Source: Embleya scabrispora DSM 41855 (GTDB lineage: Bacteria > Actinomycetota > Actinomycetes > Streptomycetales > Streptomycetaceae). Taken from it: DNA of 64,000 bases. A model generated the notes under the pieces. That model did not search any database. It was not told where the DNA came from and worked only from the letters and a program-made list of their open reading frames with translations. The translations under genes were made by a program, and so were the position numbers. The stretch is from contig NZ_KB889574.1 of assembly GCF_000372745.1 (NCBI RefSeq), forward strand, positions 182,496 through 246,495, read 5' to 3'. Positions 53,865-63,281 of this stretch are shown here, in pieces; positions within the stretch are counted from its first letter, which is position 1; each line of letters starts with the position of its first letter.

Positions 53865-55643
53865 CTACTCGGTCTCCTCCGCGAGTTCCAGCCAACGCAT
53901 CTCCAACTCGTCGCGCTCGTCTCGGATCGCGCGCAGTTCGGCGTCCAGCGCGGAGACCTTGTCGAAGTCGGTGGCGTGCTCGGCCAAGCCGTCGTGCACC
54001 TTCTTCTCCCGATCGGCCAGCTTGGACAACTGCCGCTCCACCCGCTGGAGTTCCTTCTTCGCCGCGCGCGTGTCGCCGCCACCGCGCCGGGTCGGCGCGG
54101 CGATTGCCCCCGCCTCGACCGCGTCCCGGCGACGCTTGAGGTATTCCTCGATGCCGCCCGGCAACATCCGCAGCGTGCGGTCACCCAGCAGCGCGAGCAC
54201 GGTGTCCGTGGTGCGCTCGACGAAGTACCGGTCGTGGCTGACGATCACCAGCGAACCCGGCCAGCCGTCCAGCAGATCCTCCAGCTGGGTCAGCGTCTCG
54301 ATGTCCAGGTCGTTGGTCGGTTCGTCCATGAACAGCACGTTCGGCTCGTCCATCAACAACCGCAGCAACTGCAGCCTGCGCCGCTCGCCACCGGACAGGT
54401 CGGAGACCGGCGTCCACTGCTTCTCGCCGGTGAAGCCGAACTGCTCGCACAGCTGACCGGCCGTCATCTCCTTGCCCTTGCCGATCTCGACCCGCTCGCG
54501 GATCTGCGACACCGCCTCCAGGACGCGCAGCGTGGGCGGGAGTTCGACCACTTCCTGGGAGAGGTAGGCGAGCTTGACGGTACGACCGACCACGACCTTG
54601 CCGGCGGCCGGCTGCTTCTCCTCGTACGCCGCGTCCTTGAGCGCGCGCAGCAGCGAGGTCTTGCCCGCACCGTTGACCCCGACCAGGCCGATCCGGTCGC
54701 CCGGGCCCAGGTTCCAGGTCAGGTGCTCCAACAGCGTCTTGGGACCCGCCTCGATCCGCACGTCGAGCAGTTCGAAGACGGTCTTGCCCAGTCGCGCGTT
54801 GGCGAAGCCGCGCAGCGCCAGGGTGTCCCGCGGCGGCGGCTCGTCCGCGATCAGCTCGTTCGCCGCCTCGATCCGGAACTTGGGCTTGGAGGTACGGGCG
54901 GGCGCGCCGCGCCGCAGCCACGCGAGCTCCTTGCGGACCAGGTTCTGCCGCTTGGTCTCCTCGGTGCTCGCGATCCGCGCGCGCTCGGCCCGGGCCAGCA
55001 CGTACGCCGAGTAGCCGCCCTCGTAGTCGTGCACCTTGCCGCCCTGCACGTCCCACGTGCGGGTGCAGACCTCGTCCAGGAACCAGCGGTCGTGGGTGAC
55101 CACGACCAGCGCGGAGCGCCGGGTCTTGAGGTGGCCGGCCAGCCACGCGATGCCCTCGACGTCGAGGTGGTTGGTCGGCTCGTCCAGGATGATCAGGTCG
55201 TGCTCTTCGATCAGCAGCTTCGCCAGCGCGATCCGGCGCCGCTCACCGCCGGACAGCGGGCCGATCACCGAGTCGATGCCGCTCTCGAAGCCGGGCATGG
55301 CCAGTCCGCCGAACAGCCCGGTCAGCACGTCGCGGATGCGCGCGTCGCCCGCCCACTCGTGCTCCGGGCGGTCGCCGACGATCTCCCGGCGCACGGTCGC
55401 CGCCGGATCGAGGTCGTCCTGCTGGCTCAGGATGCCCAGGCTGAGCCCACCCACGTGGGTGACCCGGCCGGAATCGACCGGCTCCCGCTGGGCCATCACC
55501 CGGATCAGCGTGGTCTTGCCGTCCCCGTTGCGGCCCACGACCCCGATCCGGTCGCCTTCGGCCACGCCGAGGGACACCTCGTCGAGCAGGGTGCGCATGA
55601 CATACGCCTTGCCGACTGACTCAAGATTGACCAGGTTCGCCAT
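53865..55643 (-). CDS. ABC-F family ATPase (Uup/EttA-like)
   Basis: 592 residues, two ATPase domains in one chain: Walker A GRNGDGKTT (37-45) and GVNGAGKTS (about 325), signatures LSGGERRR twice, Walker B ILDEPTNHLD and FMDEPTNDLD. A linker (about 220-290) and a C-terminal coiled coil (about 515-590) follow. No membrane segment. ABC-F proteins act on the ribosome; the C-terminal coiled coil resembles Uup. Leftward of ispE. Confidence 0.93.
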   Translation of the reverse strand: MANLVNLESVGKAYVMRTLLDEVSLGVAEGDRIGVVGRNGDGKTTLIRVMAQREPVDSGRVTHVGGLSLGILSQQDDLDPAATVRREIVGDRPEHEWAGDARIRDVLTGLFGGLAMPGFESGIDSVIGPLSGGERRRIALAKLLIEEHDLIILDEPTNHLDVEGIAWLAGHLKTRRSALVVVTHDRWFLDEVCTRTWDVQGGKVHDYEGGYSAYVLARAERARIASTEETKRQNLVRKELAWLRRGAPARTSKPKFRIEAANELIADEPPPRDTLALRGFANARLGKTVFELLDVRIEAGPKTLLEHLTWNLGPGDRIGLVGVNGAGKTSLLRALKDAAYEEKQPAAGKVVVGRTVKLAYLSQEVVELPPTLRVLEAVSQIRERVEIGKGKEMTAGQLCEQFGFTGEKQWTPVSDLSGGERRRLQLLRLLMDEPNVLFMDEPTNDLDIETLTQLEDLLDGWPGSLVIVSHDRYFVERTTDTVLALLGDRTLRMLPGGIEEYLKRRRDAVEAGAIAAPTRRGGGDTRAAKKELQRVERQLSKLADREKKVHDGLAEHATDFDKVSALDAELRAIRDERDELEMRWLELAEETE

Positions 55644-55698
55644 CAGACCGAACCGCCATACCGCAACGCTCGCATTCGACCAACTCTAACGGTCCACA

Positions 55699-56640
55699 CT
55701 AGACCGTGTTCTCGCGCTCCACCGGAACGACTCGGCGCGGCAGCACCCGGGCCCCGGGGACCGCGCCGAACGCGACCCGCGCGGCCCGGCACGTGCCCGA
55801 TTCGGTCAGCCGCTCGGCCACCACATGCGCGGTCTCCCGGTCCGGCGCCAGGAACGCGCAGGTGGGCCCGGACCCGGACACCAGCGAGCCGACCGCCCCC
55901 GCGGCCATTCCCGCGGCCAGCGTCGCGGCCAGCGCGGGCCGCAGCGACAGGGCCGCCGGTTGCAGGTCGTTGACCAGGTTGGCGCCCAACGCGTACGCGT
56001 CACCGGCGCGCAGTGCCGCGATCAGCTCCTCGCGCGGCGCGGGCCGCCCGAGCACCTCGCCCGCCACCTCGCGCAGCCGGTCGCACTCGCCGTACACGGC
56101 CGGCGTGGACAGCCCGCCGTCGGCCAGCGCGAACACCCAGTGGAAGCGCGCCGTGGTCGGCACCGAGGCCAGCCGCTCGCCGCGCCCGGTACCGATCGCG
56201 GTACCGCCCAGGTCGGAGAACGGCACGTCGCTGCCCAACTCCGCGCCGAGGCGGCGCAACATCTCGCGAGGAGTGTCGCCGCGCCACAGCGTGTCGCACG
56301 CGAGCAGTGTCGCCGCCGCGTCCGCGCTGCCGCCCGCCATGCCGCCCGCGACCGGGATGCCCTTGCGGATGTGGATGCGCACGTTCGGCTCGCGGCCGAG
56401 CCGGTCGGCGAGCAGGATCGCCGCGCGCGCGGCCAGGTTGCTGTGGTCCAGCGGGACCTCGTCGATGCCCTCGCCCTCGCAGACCAGGCTCAGCCGGTCC
56501 GCGGGCGTGACGGTGACCTCGTCGTACAGGGACACGGCGTGGAAGACGCTGACCAGCTCGTGGAAGCCGTCCGGCCGCACCCCACCGACCGCGAGTTGCA
56601 GGTTGACCTTCGCGGGAACACTGACGGTGACGGAAGACAC
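55699..56640 (-). CDS. ispE: 4-(cytidine 5'-diphospho)-2-C-methyl-D-erythritol kinase
   Basis: 313 residues from GTG at 56640. GHMP-kinase motif [15 protein letters not shown] (about 95-109), VPAKVNLQL at the N-terminus and [12 protein letters not shown] near the C-terminus. Fourth step of the MEP isoprenoid pathway, which supplies the menaquinone side chain among others. Follows rsmA. Confidence 0.95.
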   Translation of the reverse strand: MSSVTVSVPAKVNLQLAVGGVRPDGFHELVSVFHAVSLYDEVTVTPADRLSLVCEGEGIDEVPLDHSNLAARAAILLADRLGREPNVRIHIRKGIPVAGGMAGGSADAAATLLACDTLWRGDTPREMLRRLGAELGSDVPFSDLGGTAIGTGRGERLASVPTTARFHWVFALADGGLSTPAVYGECDRLREVAGEVLGRPAPREELIAALRAGDAYALGANLVNDLQPAALSLRPALAATLAAGMAAGAVGSLVSGSGPTCAFLAPDRETAHVVAERLTESGTCRAARVAFGAVPGARVLPRRVVPVERENTV

Positions 56641-56742
56641 GGCTCGTGGAACTCCTTCGTGGCCCTGCCGGGCCTCTTCGGACGGGGGCCGTGCGAACTC
56701 CTCGGCACCGTCGCCGATGGTATCGACGGCGGCACCGTGCCC

Positions 56743-57669
56743 TCAGTCGCGGGGCTCGTTCGGCCCGGCCTCGGGTGCGGCGTCGCCCGGCGCCGTGCGC
56801 TCGGCCGAGCCGGGACGGTGCTCGGCGATCCTGGCGAACGCCTCCACACCCAACGCCTCGCCGCGCGTGCGCGGATCGATCCCGGCCGCGCGCAGCGCCT
56901 GCTCGGCGCCGGCGGGGGAGCCGGCCCACCCCGCCAGGGCCGCCCGCAGCGTCTTGCGGCGCTGGGCGAACGCGGCGTCCACGACCGCGAACACCTCCTG
57001 GCGGGTCGCCGTGGTCTCGGGCGGCTCGCGGCGCGTGAACGAGACCAGGCCCGAGTCGACGTTGGGCGCCGGCCAGAACACGTTGCGCCCGATGGCGCCC
57101 GCGCGCTTGACGTCGGCGTACCACGCGGCCTTGACCGAGGGCACGCCGTACACCTTGCCGCCGGGCGTCGCGGCCAGCCGGTCGGCCACCTCGGACTGCA
57201 CCATCACCAGGAGCCGGTCCAGGGACGGGAAGGTCTGCAACATGTGCAGCAGCACCGGCACCGACACGTTGTACGGCAGGTTCGCCACCAGCGCGGTGGG
57301 CGCCGGGCCGGGCAGCTCGGTCACCGTCATCGCGTCCGCGTGCACGAGCGCGAAGTCGGCAGCCCGCTCGGGCATCCGGGCGGCGATGGTGGTCGGCAGG
57401 TGCCGGGCGAGCACCGGGTCGATCTCGACCGCGACCACCCGCGCGGCGCTCTCCAGCAGGGCCAGGGTCAACGAGCCCAGTCCGGGGCCGATCTCGACGA
57501 CGACGTCGTCGGGTCGCACGCCGGCGGTGCGCACGATGCGCCGCACCGTGTTGGCGTCGATCACGAAGTTCTGGCCGAGCTGTTTGGTCGGGCGCACACC
57601 CAGGGCCTCGGCGAGCGCGCGGATGTCCGCGGCACCGAGCAGACCCGGTCCCGCGGGAAGATCACTCAC
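56743..57669 (-). CDS. rsmA: 16S rRNA dimethyladenosine transferase
   Basis: 308 residues. GTG at 57669 overlaps the rpf stop (GTGA). [20 protein letters not shown] motif [11 protein letters not shown] (58-68), HADAM and NLPYNVSVP are the KsgA set. Dimethylates two adenines near the 3' end of 16S rRNA. Translationally coupled to rpf and followed by ispE. Confidence 0.95.
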   Translation of the reverse strand: MSDLPAGPGLLGAADIRALAEALGVRPTKQLGQNFVIDANTVRRIVRTAGVRPDDVVVEIGPGLGSLTLALLESAARVVAVEIDPVLARHLPTTIAARMPERAADFALVHADAMTVTELPGPAPTALVANLPYNVSVPVLLHMLQTFPSLDRLLVMVQSEVADRLAATPGGKVYGVPSVKAAWYADVKRAGAIGRNVFWPAPNVDSGLVSFTRREPPETTATRQEVFAVVDAAFAQRRKTLRAALAGWAGSPAGAEQALRAAGIDPRTRGEALGVEAFARIAEHRPGSAERTAPGDAAPEAGPNEPRD

Positions 57670-58826
57670 GAGAAGAGCCTACTGCCGCACAACGGCCACG
57701 GACTCGCCCCCCGCTGGACATACATGAGCTTTGCCCGATATGTCTGCTCGGAGGCGGGTGCCTGACTCGCCACCCCGCTGCCGCCCATCGACTGCCAGGT
57801 CTGCGCGTCGAACTGGTAGAGACCGTGATAGGTCCCCGACGCGTCCACCACGTTCGCCCGGCCGCCGGATTCGCACTGCGCGAGCGCGCCCCAGTTGAGC
57901 TGGTCGGCCCCGGCCACCGAGTCCGGCTTCTCCTTGGTGCCGACCTTGACGATCTGGGTGACCGGCTCCTTGACCACCTTCTCGGAGATCTTGCGCGGTT
58001 CCTGCTTGACCCCGTTGATCGTCTCGTACGAGTAGGTGATCTGGCGCAGCCCGACCACACCCTTGGTGGCGACCTCCTCGGTCCCCTTGTACTGGGTCGG
58101 GTCGTCCTGCTTGGTGGTCTTGAACGGGATCTTCTCGTCCTTGGTCACCGTGCTGCCGGTGACCCGCAGGATCGAAACGGTCTGGCCCTGCTGGGGGTAG
58201 GAGTCGGTCGGCGTGTCCACCCGGTCCTGCGGACCTATCGCGATCCCGGCCTGATCCAGCGCGGCCTGCACGGTCGCCGCGTTGGTCCGCAGCGGCACCG
58301 TCTTGCCGTCGACGAGGAAGGTGATCGCCCGCTCGGTGCGCACGTCCAGGTTGAGCCCCTGCCGGCCGATCGGCAGATCGCGGGAGACCGACAGGTACGC
58401 GCCGTCCGCGCGCACGCCGACCTGCTCCAGTGCCTCGGACACCGACTTCGCGGTCACCCAGACCTGCTGGGGTCGGCCGTCGACGGTCATCGTCAGCAGT
58501 CGGCCGTAGCGCACCGCGACGCGGTCACCGTCCTCCAGGCCCGCCTTGCGCCCGGGCGCGACGATGTCGTGCTCGCCGACCTTGATCTCCTGGCGGCCGA
58601 GCAGCCCGGAGACGTCCGAGGCGAACGTGTGCACGGTGCGCTCCTCGCCGTCCACGACGAGCGTCACCGTCTTGTCGTAGGCGACGAAGGCCGTGGTGCC
58701 GCCGACCAGGACGGCGACCACGAGGGCCTGCGGAACGAGGGTGCGCAGAGAGGGTCCGGGGCGACTGCCGCCCCTGCCCGCCCGGGCGGTGTTGCGCCTG
58801 CGGGCGGAGCCGGCGGAACGACTCAA
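57666..58826 (-). CDS. rpfB: Resuscitation-promoting factor (RpfB-type, DUF348-G5-transglycosylase)
   Basis: 386 residues from a TTG at 58826; AGGAG stands five bases upstream, and no ATG or GTG fits better. Basic cytoplasmic stub and one transmembrane helix (about 31-50), three DUF348 repeats (about 52-215; e.g. [20 protein letters not shown]), a G5-like domain (about 230-305; [17 protein letters not shown]) and a C-terminal Rpf lytic domain with [33 protein letters not shown] and WPLCG. Cleaves peptidoglycan to restart growth of dormant cells or spores. Overlaps rsmA. Confidence 0.92.
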   Translation of the reverse strand: MSRSAGSARRRNTARAGRGGSRPGPSLRTLVPQALVVAVLVGGTTAFVAYDKTVTLVVDGEERTVHTFASDVSGLLGRQEIKVGEHDIVAPGRKAGLEDGDRVAVRYGRLLTMTVDGRPQQVWVTAKSVSEALEQVGVRADGAYLSVSRDLPIGRQGLNLDVRTERAITFLVDGKTVPLRTNAATVQAALDQAGIAIGPQDRVDTPTDSYPQQGQTVSILRVTGSTVTKDEKIPFKTTKQDDPTQYKGTEEVATKGVVGLRQITYSYETINGVKQEPRKISEKVVKEPVTQIVKVGTKEKPDSVAGADQLNWGALAQCESGGRANVVDASGTYHGLYQFDAQTWQSMGGSGVASQAPASEQTYRAKLMYVQRGASPWPLCGSRLFS

Positions 58827-58981
58827 CGGTGCTCCTGGGGGATTCCGAGGGGGCTGGTCCGGGGTGATCCGGGAGGGCCGGGGCGCTGTTCCGCCCGACG
58901 AGCATCGGACTGTACACCGGCGCGAACCGTGCGCCGCCCGTCCCCCGGTCGTCCGGGCGACGGGCGGCAACGGCGAGGCAA

Positions 58982-59878
58982 CTACGCGAGGGCGAAGGTA
59001 CGTTCGGCGTTGGCCGCGAGCGCGCCGGCCAACTCGTCCTCGGCCAGGCCCTTGACCTCGGCCATCGCCCGCACGGTGATCGGCACCAGGTAGGGCGCGT
59101 TGGGTCGGCCGCGGAACGGCACCGGGGTCAGGAACGGCGCGTCGGTCTCGACCAGGATCAGGTCGATCGGCGCGACCGCGAGCGCGTCCCGCAGCGGCTG
59201 CGCGCTCGGGTAGGTCACGTTGCCCGCGAAGGACATCACGTAGCCGAGTTCGGCGCAGGTCTTCGCCAGCTCGGCGTCACCCGAGAAGCAGTGGAAGACC
59301 ACCCGTTCCGGTGCGCCCTCCTCGGCCAGGATCCGCAACACGTCCGCATGCGCCTCGCGGTCGTGGATCACCAGCGGCTTGCGGTGCCGCTTGGCGATCT
59401 CGATGTGCCGGCGGAAGGACTCCTGTTGGTCGGCCACACCCTCGTCGCCGGTTCGGAAGTAGTCCAGACCGGTCTCGCCGATCCCGCGCACGTGCGGCAG
59501 CGCGGCCAGCCGGTCGATCTCGGCGAGCGCCGCGTCCAGCGCGGCACCGCCGCCCGGCGCGCGGCGCTGCCCGGACCAGCCGTCCGGGTCGCCGAGCACG
59601 ATCCGCGGCGCCTCGTTGGGATGCAGCGCCACGGTGGCGTGCACCCGCTCGTGGGCGGCGGCCGTCTCGGCCGCCCACACCGAGGACGGCACGTCGATAC
59701 CCACCTGGACGAGCGTGTCCACACCGGCCTCGGCGGCGGCCGACAACGCGTCGGCCACGCTCCCCTCCTGGAGGTCCAAGTGCGTATGGGCGTCCCACAC
59801 GGGCACCCGCAGCGGCTCGGGCACGGGCGGCGGGGTGGTGTCCCGGGCCCCGCCGTCCCGACGCTTGCGCTTGCTCAA
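58982..59878 (-). CDS. tatD: TatD-family metal-dependent hydrolase
   Basis: 298 residues from TTG at 59878, three bases after the metG stop. HTHLD (31-35), ALHPNEAPR, IGETGLDYFR, IHDREAHADV, FHCFSGD and ETDAPFLTP give the complete two-metal site. TatD proteins are 3'-5' DNases or D-aminoacyl hydrolases. A leading basic region (about 1-22) is Pro-rich. Same operon as metG and probably rpf. Confidence 0.93.
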   Translation of the reverse strand: MSKRKRRDGGARDTTPPPVPEPLRVPVWDAHTHLDLQEGSVADALSAAAEAGVDTLVQVGIDVPSSVWAAETAAAHERVHATVALHPNEAPRIVLGDPDGWSGQRRAPGGGAALDAALAEIDRLAALPHVRGIGETGLDYFRTGDEGVADQQESFRRHIEIAKRHRKPLVIHDREAHADVLRILAEEGAPERVVFHCFSGDAELAKTCAELGYVMSFAGNVTYPSAQPLRDALAVAPIDLILVETDAPFLTPVPFRGRPNAPYLVPITVRAMAEVKGLAEDELAGALAANAERTFALA

Positions 59879-59881
59879 GGC

Positions 59882-61516
59882 TCAGGAGTCCTTCTTCTCG
59901 CTTGGGACGGACTGCTCTTCGAGGCGCGGGAACAGGATCGCGCCCTTGGTGATCGTCGCCCCCTCGGGCAGTTGCCCCCAGCGACCCGCGTCCTGCACGT
60001 GCTGCGCGGCCAGCGGGCCCAGGTGCGGCTCGGCACCGAGCGAGTCCCACAACTTCTCCGCCGTCGCCGGCATCACCGGGTTGAGCAGTACGGCGAGCGC
60101 GCGCAGCGACTCGGCCGAGGTGTACAGGATCGTGGCCAGCCGGGCCCGGCCCTCGGGGCTGTCGTCCTTGGCCACCTTCCACGGCTCCTGCTCCGTGATG
60201 TAGCCGTTGACCAGCTTCACGTAGCCGAACACCGCGTCCAGACCGGCCTGGAATTCGAGCACCCGGACCCGGTCGTCGGCGATCGACACGGCCTCGATCA
60301 GCGCGCTGTGCAGCGTGCCCTCGGCGTCCCCGTCGGCGGTGGAGGCGGGCAGCGCGCCGTCGAAGTACTTGCCGACCATGGCCGCCACGCGCGAGGCGAG
60401 GTTGCCGAAGTCGTTGGCCAGCTCCGAGGTGTACCGCGCGGAGAAGTCCTCCCACGAGAAGGACCCGTCCTGGCCGAACTGGATCGCGCGCAGGAAGTAG
60501 TAGCGGTAGGCGTCCACGCCGAAGTGGTCGGTGAGCTGCTGCGGCGAGATGCCGGTCAGGTTCGACTTGCTCATCTTCTCGCCGCCGACCATCAGCCAGC
60601 CGTTCGCGAACACCCGGCCGGGCACCGGCAGGCTGTTGGCCATCAGCATCGCGGGCCAGATCACCGCGTGGAAGCGCAGGATGTCCTTGCCGACCAGGTG
60701 CACGTCCGCCGGGAAGGTGCCCTCGAACTTCGCCTCGTCCGCGCCGTAGCCGACCGCGGTGGCGTAGTTGAGCAGGGCGTCGATCCACACGTAGATGACG
60801 TGCTTGGGGTCCCACGGAACCGGGATGCCCCAGTCGAACGTGGACCGCGAGATGGACAGGTCCTGCAGCCCCTGGCGAACGAACTGGAGGACCTCGTTGC
60901 GCGCCGAGGCCGGCTGGATGAAGTCCGGGTTGGCCTCGTAGAACTCGAGCAGCCGGGGTCCGTACTCGGAGAGCTTGAAGAAGTAGTTCTCCTCCTTGAG
61001 CATCTCCACCGGGCGCTTGTGGATCGGGCACAACTTCTGCCCGTCCTCGCCGTCGAGCAGGTCGCCCGGCGCCTTGTACTCCTCGCACGCGACGCAGTAC
61101 GGGCCCTCGTAGCCGCCCTTGTAGATCTCGCCCTTGTCGTACAGGTCCTGGACGAACTCCTGGACGCGGTCGGTGTGCCGCTTCTCGGTGGTGCGGATGA
61201 AGTCGTCGTTGGCGATTTCGAGGTGCTCCCACAGGGGCTTCCACGCCTGTGTGACCAGCTTGTCGCACCACTCCTGGGGAGTGACGCCGTTCGCCTCGGC
61301 CGTGCGCATGATCTTTTGACCGTGCTCGTCCGTGCCGGTGAGGAACCACACCTTCTCGCCGCGCTGGCGGTGCCAACGGGTGAGCACGTCGCCTGCGACG
61401 GTCGTATAGGCGTGGCCCAAGTGCGGGGCGTCATTTACGTAGTAAATGGGCGTTGTGACATAGAACGCCTTCTCGCGCTCGCCCGCAGTGATGTCAGTGG
61501 TTCCAGTGGCCGCCAT
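59882..61516 (-). CDS. metG: Methionyl-tRNA synthetase
   Basis: 544 residues. Class I motifs PHLGHAY (31-37, HIGH-like) and EKMSKS (about 314-318). A zinc-type CVACEEY...LCPIH knuckle, and the anticodon-binding C-terminal part from about 390. No C-terminal EMAP domain. Charges tRNA-Met. First gene of the metG-tatD-rpf-rsmA-ispE run. Confidence 0.96.
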   Translation of the reverse strand: MAATGTTDITAGEREKAFYVTTPIYYVNDAPHLGHAYTTVAGDVLTRWHRQRGEKVWFLTGTDEHGQKIMRTAEANGVTPQEWCDKLVTQAWKPLWEHLEIANDDFIRTTEKRHTDRVQEFVQDLYDKGEIYKGGYEGPYCVACEEYKAPGDLLDGEDGQKLCPIHKRPVEMLKEENYFFKLSEYGPRLLEFYEANPDFIQPASARNEVLQFVRQGLQDLSISRSTFDWGIPVPWDPKHVIYVWIDALLNYATAVGYGADEAKFEGTFPADVHLVGKDILRFHAVIWPAMLMANSLPVPGRVFANGWLMVGGEKMSKSNLTGISPQQLTDHFGVDAYRYYFLRAIQFGQDGSFSWEDFSARYTSELANDFGNLASRVAAMVGKYFDGALPASTADGDAEGTLHSALIEAVSIADDRVRVLEFQAGLDAVFGYVKLVNGYITEQEPWKVAKDDSPEGRARLATILYTSAESLRALAVLLNPVMPATAEKLWDSLGAEPHLGPLAAQHVQDAGRWGQLPEGATITKGAILFPRLEEQSVPSEKKDS

Positions 61517-61544
61517 ACCCGGAATCCTACGGCCGGCGCGACGA

Positions 61545-61576
61545 CGCCCGCCCCCGAGTATCGGCGGGGGCGGGCG
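61545..61576. terminator. GC-rich hairpin
   Basis: CGCCCGCCCCCG (61545-61556) pairs with CGGGGGCGGGCG (61565-61576). It lies upstream of metG and downstream of the leftward zinc-ribbon gene that ends at 61604, so it would terminate the latter. Confidence 0.75.
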
Positions 61577-61603
61577 GCGACGGGTGGGCGGCCCGAAGCG
61601 GGC

Positions 61604-62014
61604 TCAGGCGGAGCGGTGCAGTGACGGCAGGTGCCACCGCGAGGCCCCGCGTGGAGCGGGCACCCCGGCCGGCTTCTCGGCCTTCGCGGCCTTCGCGGCC
61701 TTGACCGGCTTGACCGGCTTGACGGGCTTGATCGGCTTGGCCGCCTCGACCGCCTTGACCGCCCTGGCCGTCGAGGTGCCGGCCGCCGAGGCGACCCGGC
61801 CGGCCGGAAGTATGCGCAGGCGGGTGCCGTCGCAGTGCTCGCATGCGGGCTTGGTGAACGGGGACGGGACCAGCGCCCCCTCCGAGTAGTACCGGCAGAG
61901 TCGCAATCCGTGCAGATCGGTCGCGTGGTGGATCTCGTAGTCGCGCTCCCAGCCTCGACCACACGACATGCAAACGAAGGCGTAGGACTCGTGCACCACC
62001 GTCGGGTTCTCCAT
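61604..62014 (-). CDS. Zinc-ribbon protein with Lys/Ala/Pro-rich tail
   Basis: 136 residues from the ATG at 62014 with GAGGAGG at six bases. The N-terminal half has VCMSCGRGWERDYEIHHATD and KPACEHCDGTRLR, two CxxC knuckles. The second half is a repetitive KPVKPVKPVK / AAKAAKAEKP tail encoded by 9-base tandem repeats (61671-61741). Probably binds nucleic acid. Known as a conserved small protein in streptomycetes; function unknown. Confidence 0.8.
   Translation of the reverse strand: MENPTVVHESYAFVCMSCGRGWERDYEIHHATDLHGLRLCRYYSEGALVPSPFTKPACEHCDGTRLRILPAGRVASAAGTSTARAVKAVEAAKPIKPVKPVKPVKAAKAAKAEKPAGVPAPRGASRWHLPSLHRSA
61671..61741. repeat. 9-base tandem repeats encoding a Lys/Pro/Ala tail
   Basis: Units CTTCGCGGC (three near-copies) then CTTGACCGG, CTTGACCGG, CTTGACGGG, CTTGATCGG. 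They lie in frame inside the zinc-ribbon gene and give the AKA and VKP repeats of its tail. Confidence 0.75.
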
Positions 62015-62356
62015 GACGACCTCCTCACACGGGCGCGCCCACCGACTCGTTCAGGGGGCTTCCCGTGACCGGTATCCATGGAATGCCCGAAGGGGGTCTT
62101 CCGTATCGGCACATACGGTTCCTTGACGGGCGCCAACACGGAATATGGAGAACCGGAAAGACTCATCACCCAATCGAGTGCTGTGCCGTACCTCCGCGTT
62201 GCATGCGCTTGACCGTCCGTCCGGGTCGAGGCGAGCCGACTCGGGGCCGGCTTCGGGCCGATCACGACCCGACGGCCACGCTGCGTCTCACCGCCCGTAC
62301 GCAGCGTGCCGAAACCTTCGCGTCGGTCGCCGATCGGGCGCCGGCAGCGCCCGCGG
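62015..62356. other. Gap without a supported gene
   Basis: 342 bases between the start of the zinc-ribbon gene and the end of rsmI. It must contain the zinc-ribbon promoter. No hairpin, operator or coding frame was convincing. Confidence 0.5.
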
Positions 62357-63223
62357 TCAGCCCTTCTTGGCCGCGACCACCGCGTCGAAGACCACCCGCT
62401 TGGGCACGCCGACCTCGGCGGCCACCGCCGCGATGGCCTCCTTGCGGGGTTGCCCGGCGGCCTCGCGCCCGGCCACCCGCTCGACCAACTCGGCCGGGCC
62501 GATCTTCGAGGGGTCGGCGGGCGGCGCGCCGGCGACCACGACGGTGATCTCGCCGCGCACCCCCGGCTTCGCCCACTCGGCGAGCTCGGCCAGGGTGTCC
62601 CGGCGGACCTCCTCGTAGGTCTTGGTGAGCTCGCGACACACCGCGCCGCGACGGTCGGCGCCCAGCGCCTCGGCCATCGCGGCGAGCGACTCGGCGAGCC
62701 GGTGCGGCGCCTCGAAGAAGACCATCGTGCGTGGCTCGGCGGCCAGCTCGGCCAGCCGCCGACCGCGCTCGCCCGCCTTGCGCGGCAGGAAGCCCTCGAA
62801 GCAGAACCGGTCCACCGGCAGCCCGGACAGCGCGAGCGCGGTCAACACCGCGGAGGGGCCGGGTACGGCGGTCACCCGGATGTCCTCGGCCACCGCCGCC
62901 TCGACCAGCCGGTAGCCCGGGTCGGACACCGAAGGCATGCCGGCGTCGGTGACCAGCAGCACCCGCTTGCCCTCGCGCAACGCCTGGACCAGCTCCGGCG
63001 TGCGCGCCGCCTCGTTGCCCTCGAAGTACGACACGACGCGTCCGGGTACCTCCACCCCGAGCGCGCCGGCCAGTCTGCGCAGCCTGCGGGTGTCCTCGGC
63101 GGCCACCACCTGGGCCGCGCCGAGTTCGACGGCGAGCCGCGCGGGCGCGTCGCTCACGTCACCGATGGGGGTGCCGGCCAGTACGAGTACGCCGCCCTGA
63201 GTGCTGTGCTGTTCGTGTTCCAC
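62357..63223 (-). CDS. rsmI: 16S rRNA (cytidine1402-2'-O)-methyltransferase
   Basis: 288 residues from GTG at 63223, after GGGGAGG. LVLAGTPIGDVSDAPARLAV, AAEDTRRLRRL, LLVTDAGMPSVSDPGYRLV and PGPSAVLTALALSGLP are RsmI signature blocks of the tetrapyrrole-methylase fold. Modifies C1402 in the ribosomal P site. Divergent from the mannosyltransferase gene. Confidence 0.95.
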   Translation of the reverse strand: MEHEQHSTQGGVLVLAGTPIGDVSDAPARLAVELGAAQVVAAEDTRRLRRLAGALGVEVPGRVVSYFEGNEAARTPELVQALREGKRVLLVTDAGMPSVSDPGYRLVEAAVAEDIRVTAVPGPSAVLTALALSGLPVDRFCFEGFLPRKAGERGRRLAELAAEPRTMVFFEAPHRLAESLAAMAEALGADRRGAVCRELTKTYEEVRRDTLAELAEWAKPGVRGEITVVVAGAPPADPSKIGPAELVERVAGREAAGQPRKEAIAAVAAEVGVPKRVVFDAVVAAKKG

Positions 63224-63281
63224 TGCGCCATCCTCCCCTTTGACGCGCCCCGGTCGGCCCGCGCGTCAATACGATGCACGG

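Noticed and set aside
53976..55619. 547-codon open frame antisense to the ABC-F gene
   Set aside because: It mirrors a gene with complete ABC motifs; the antisense product is low-complexity and Arg/Gln-rich.
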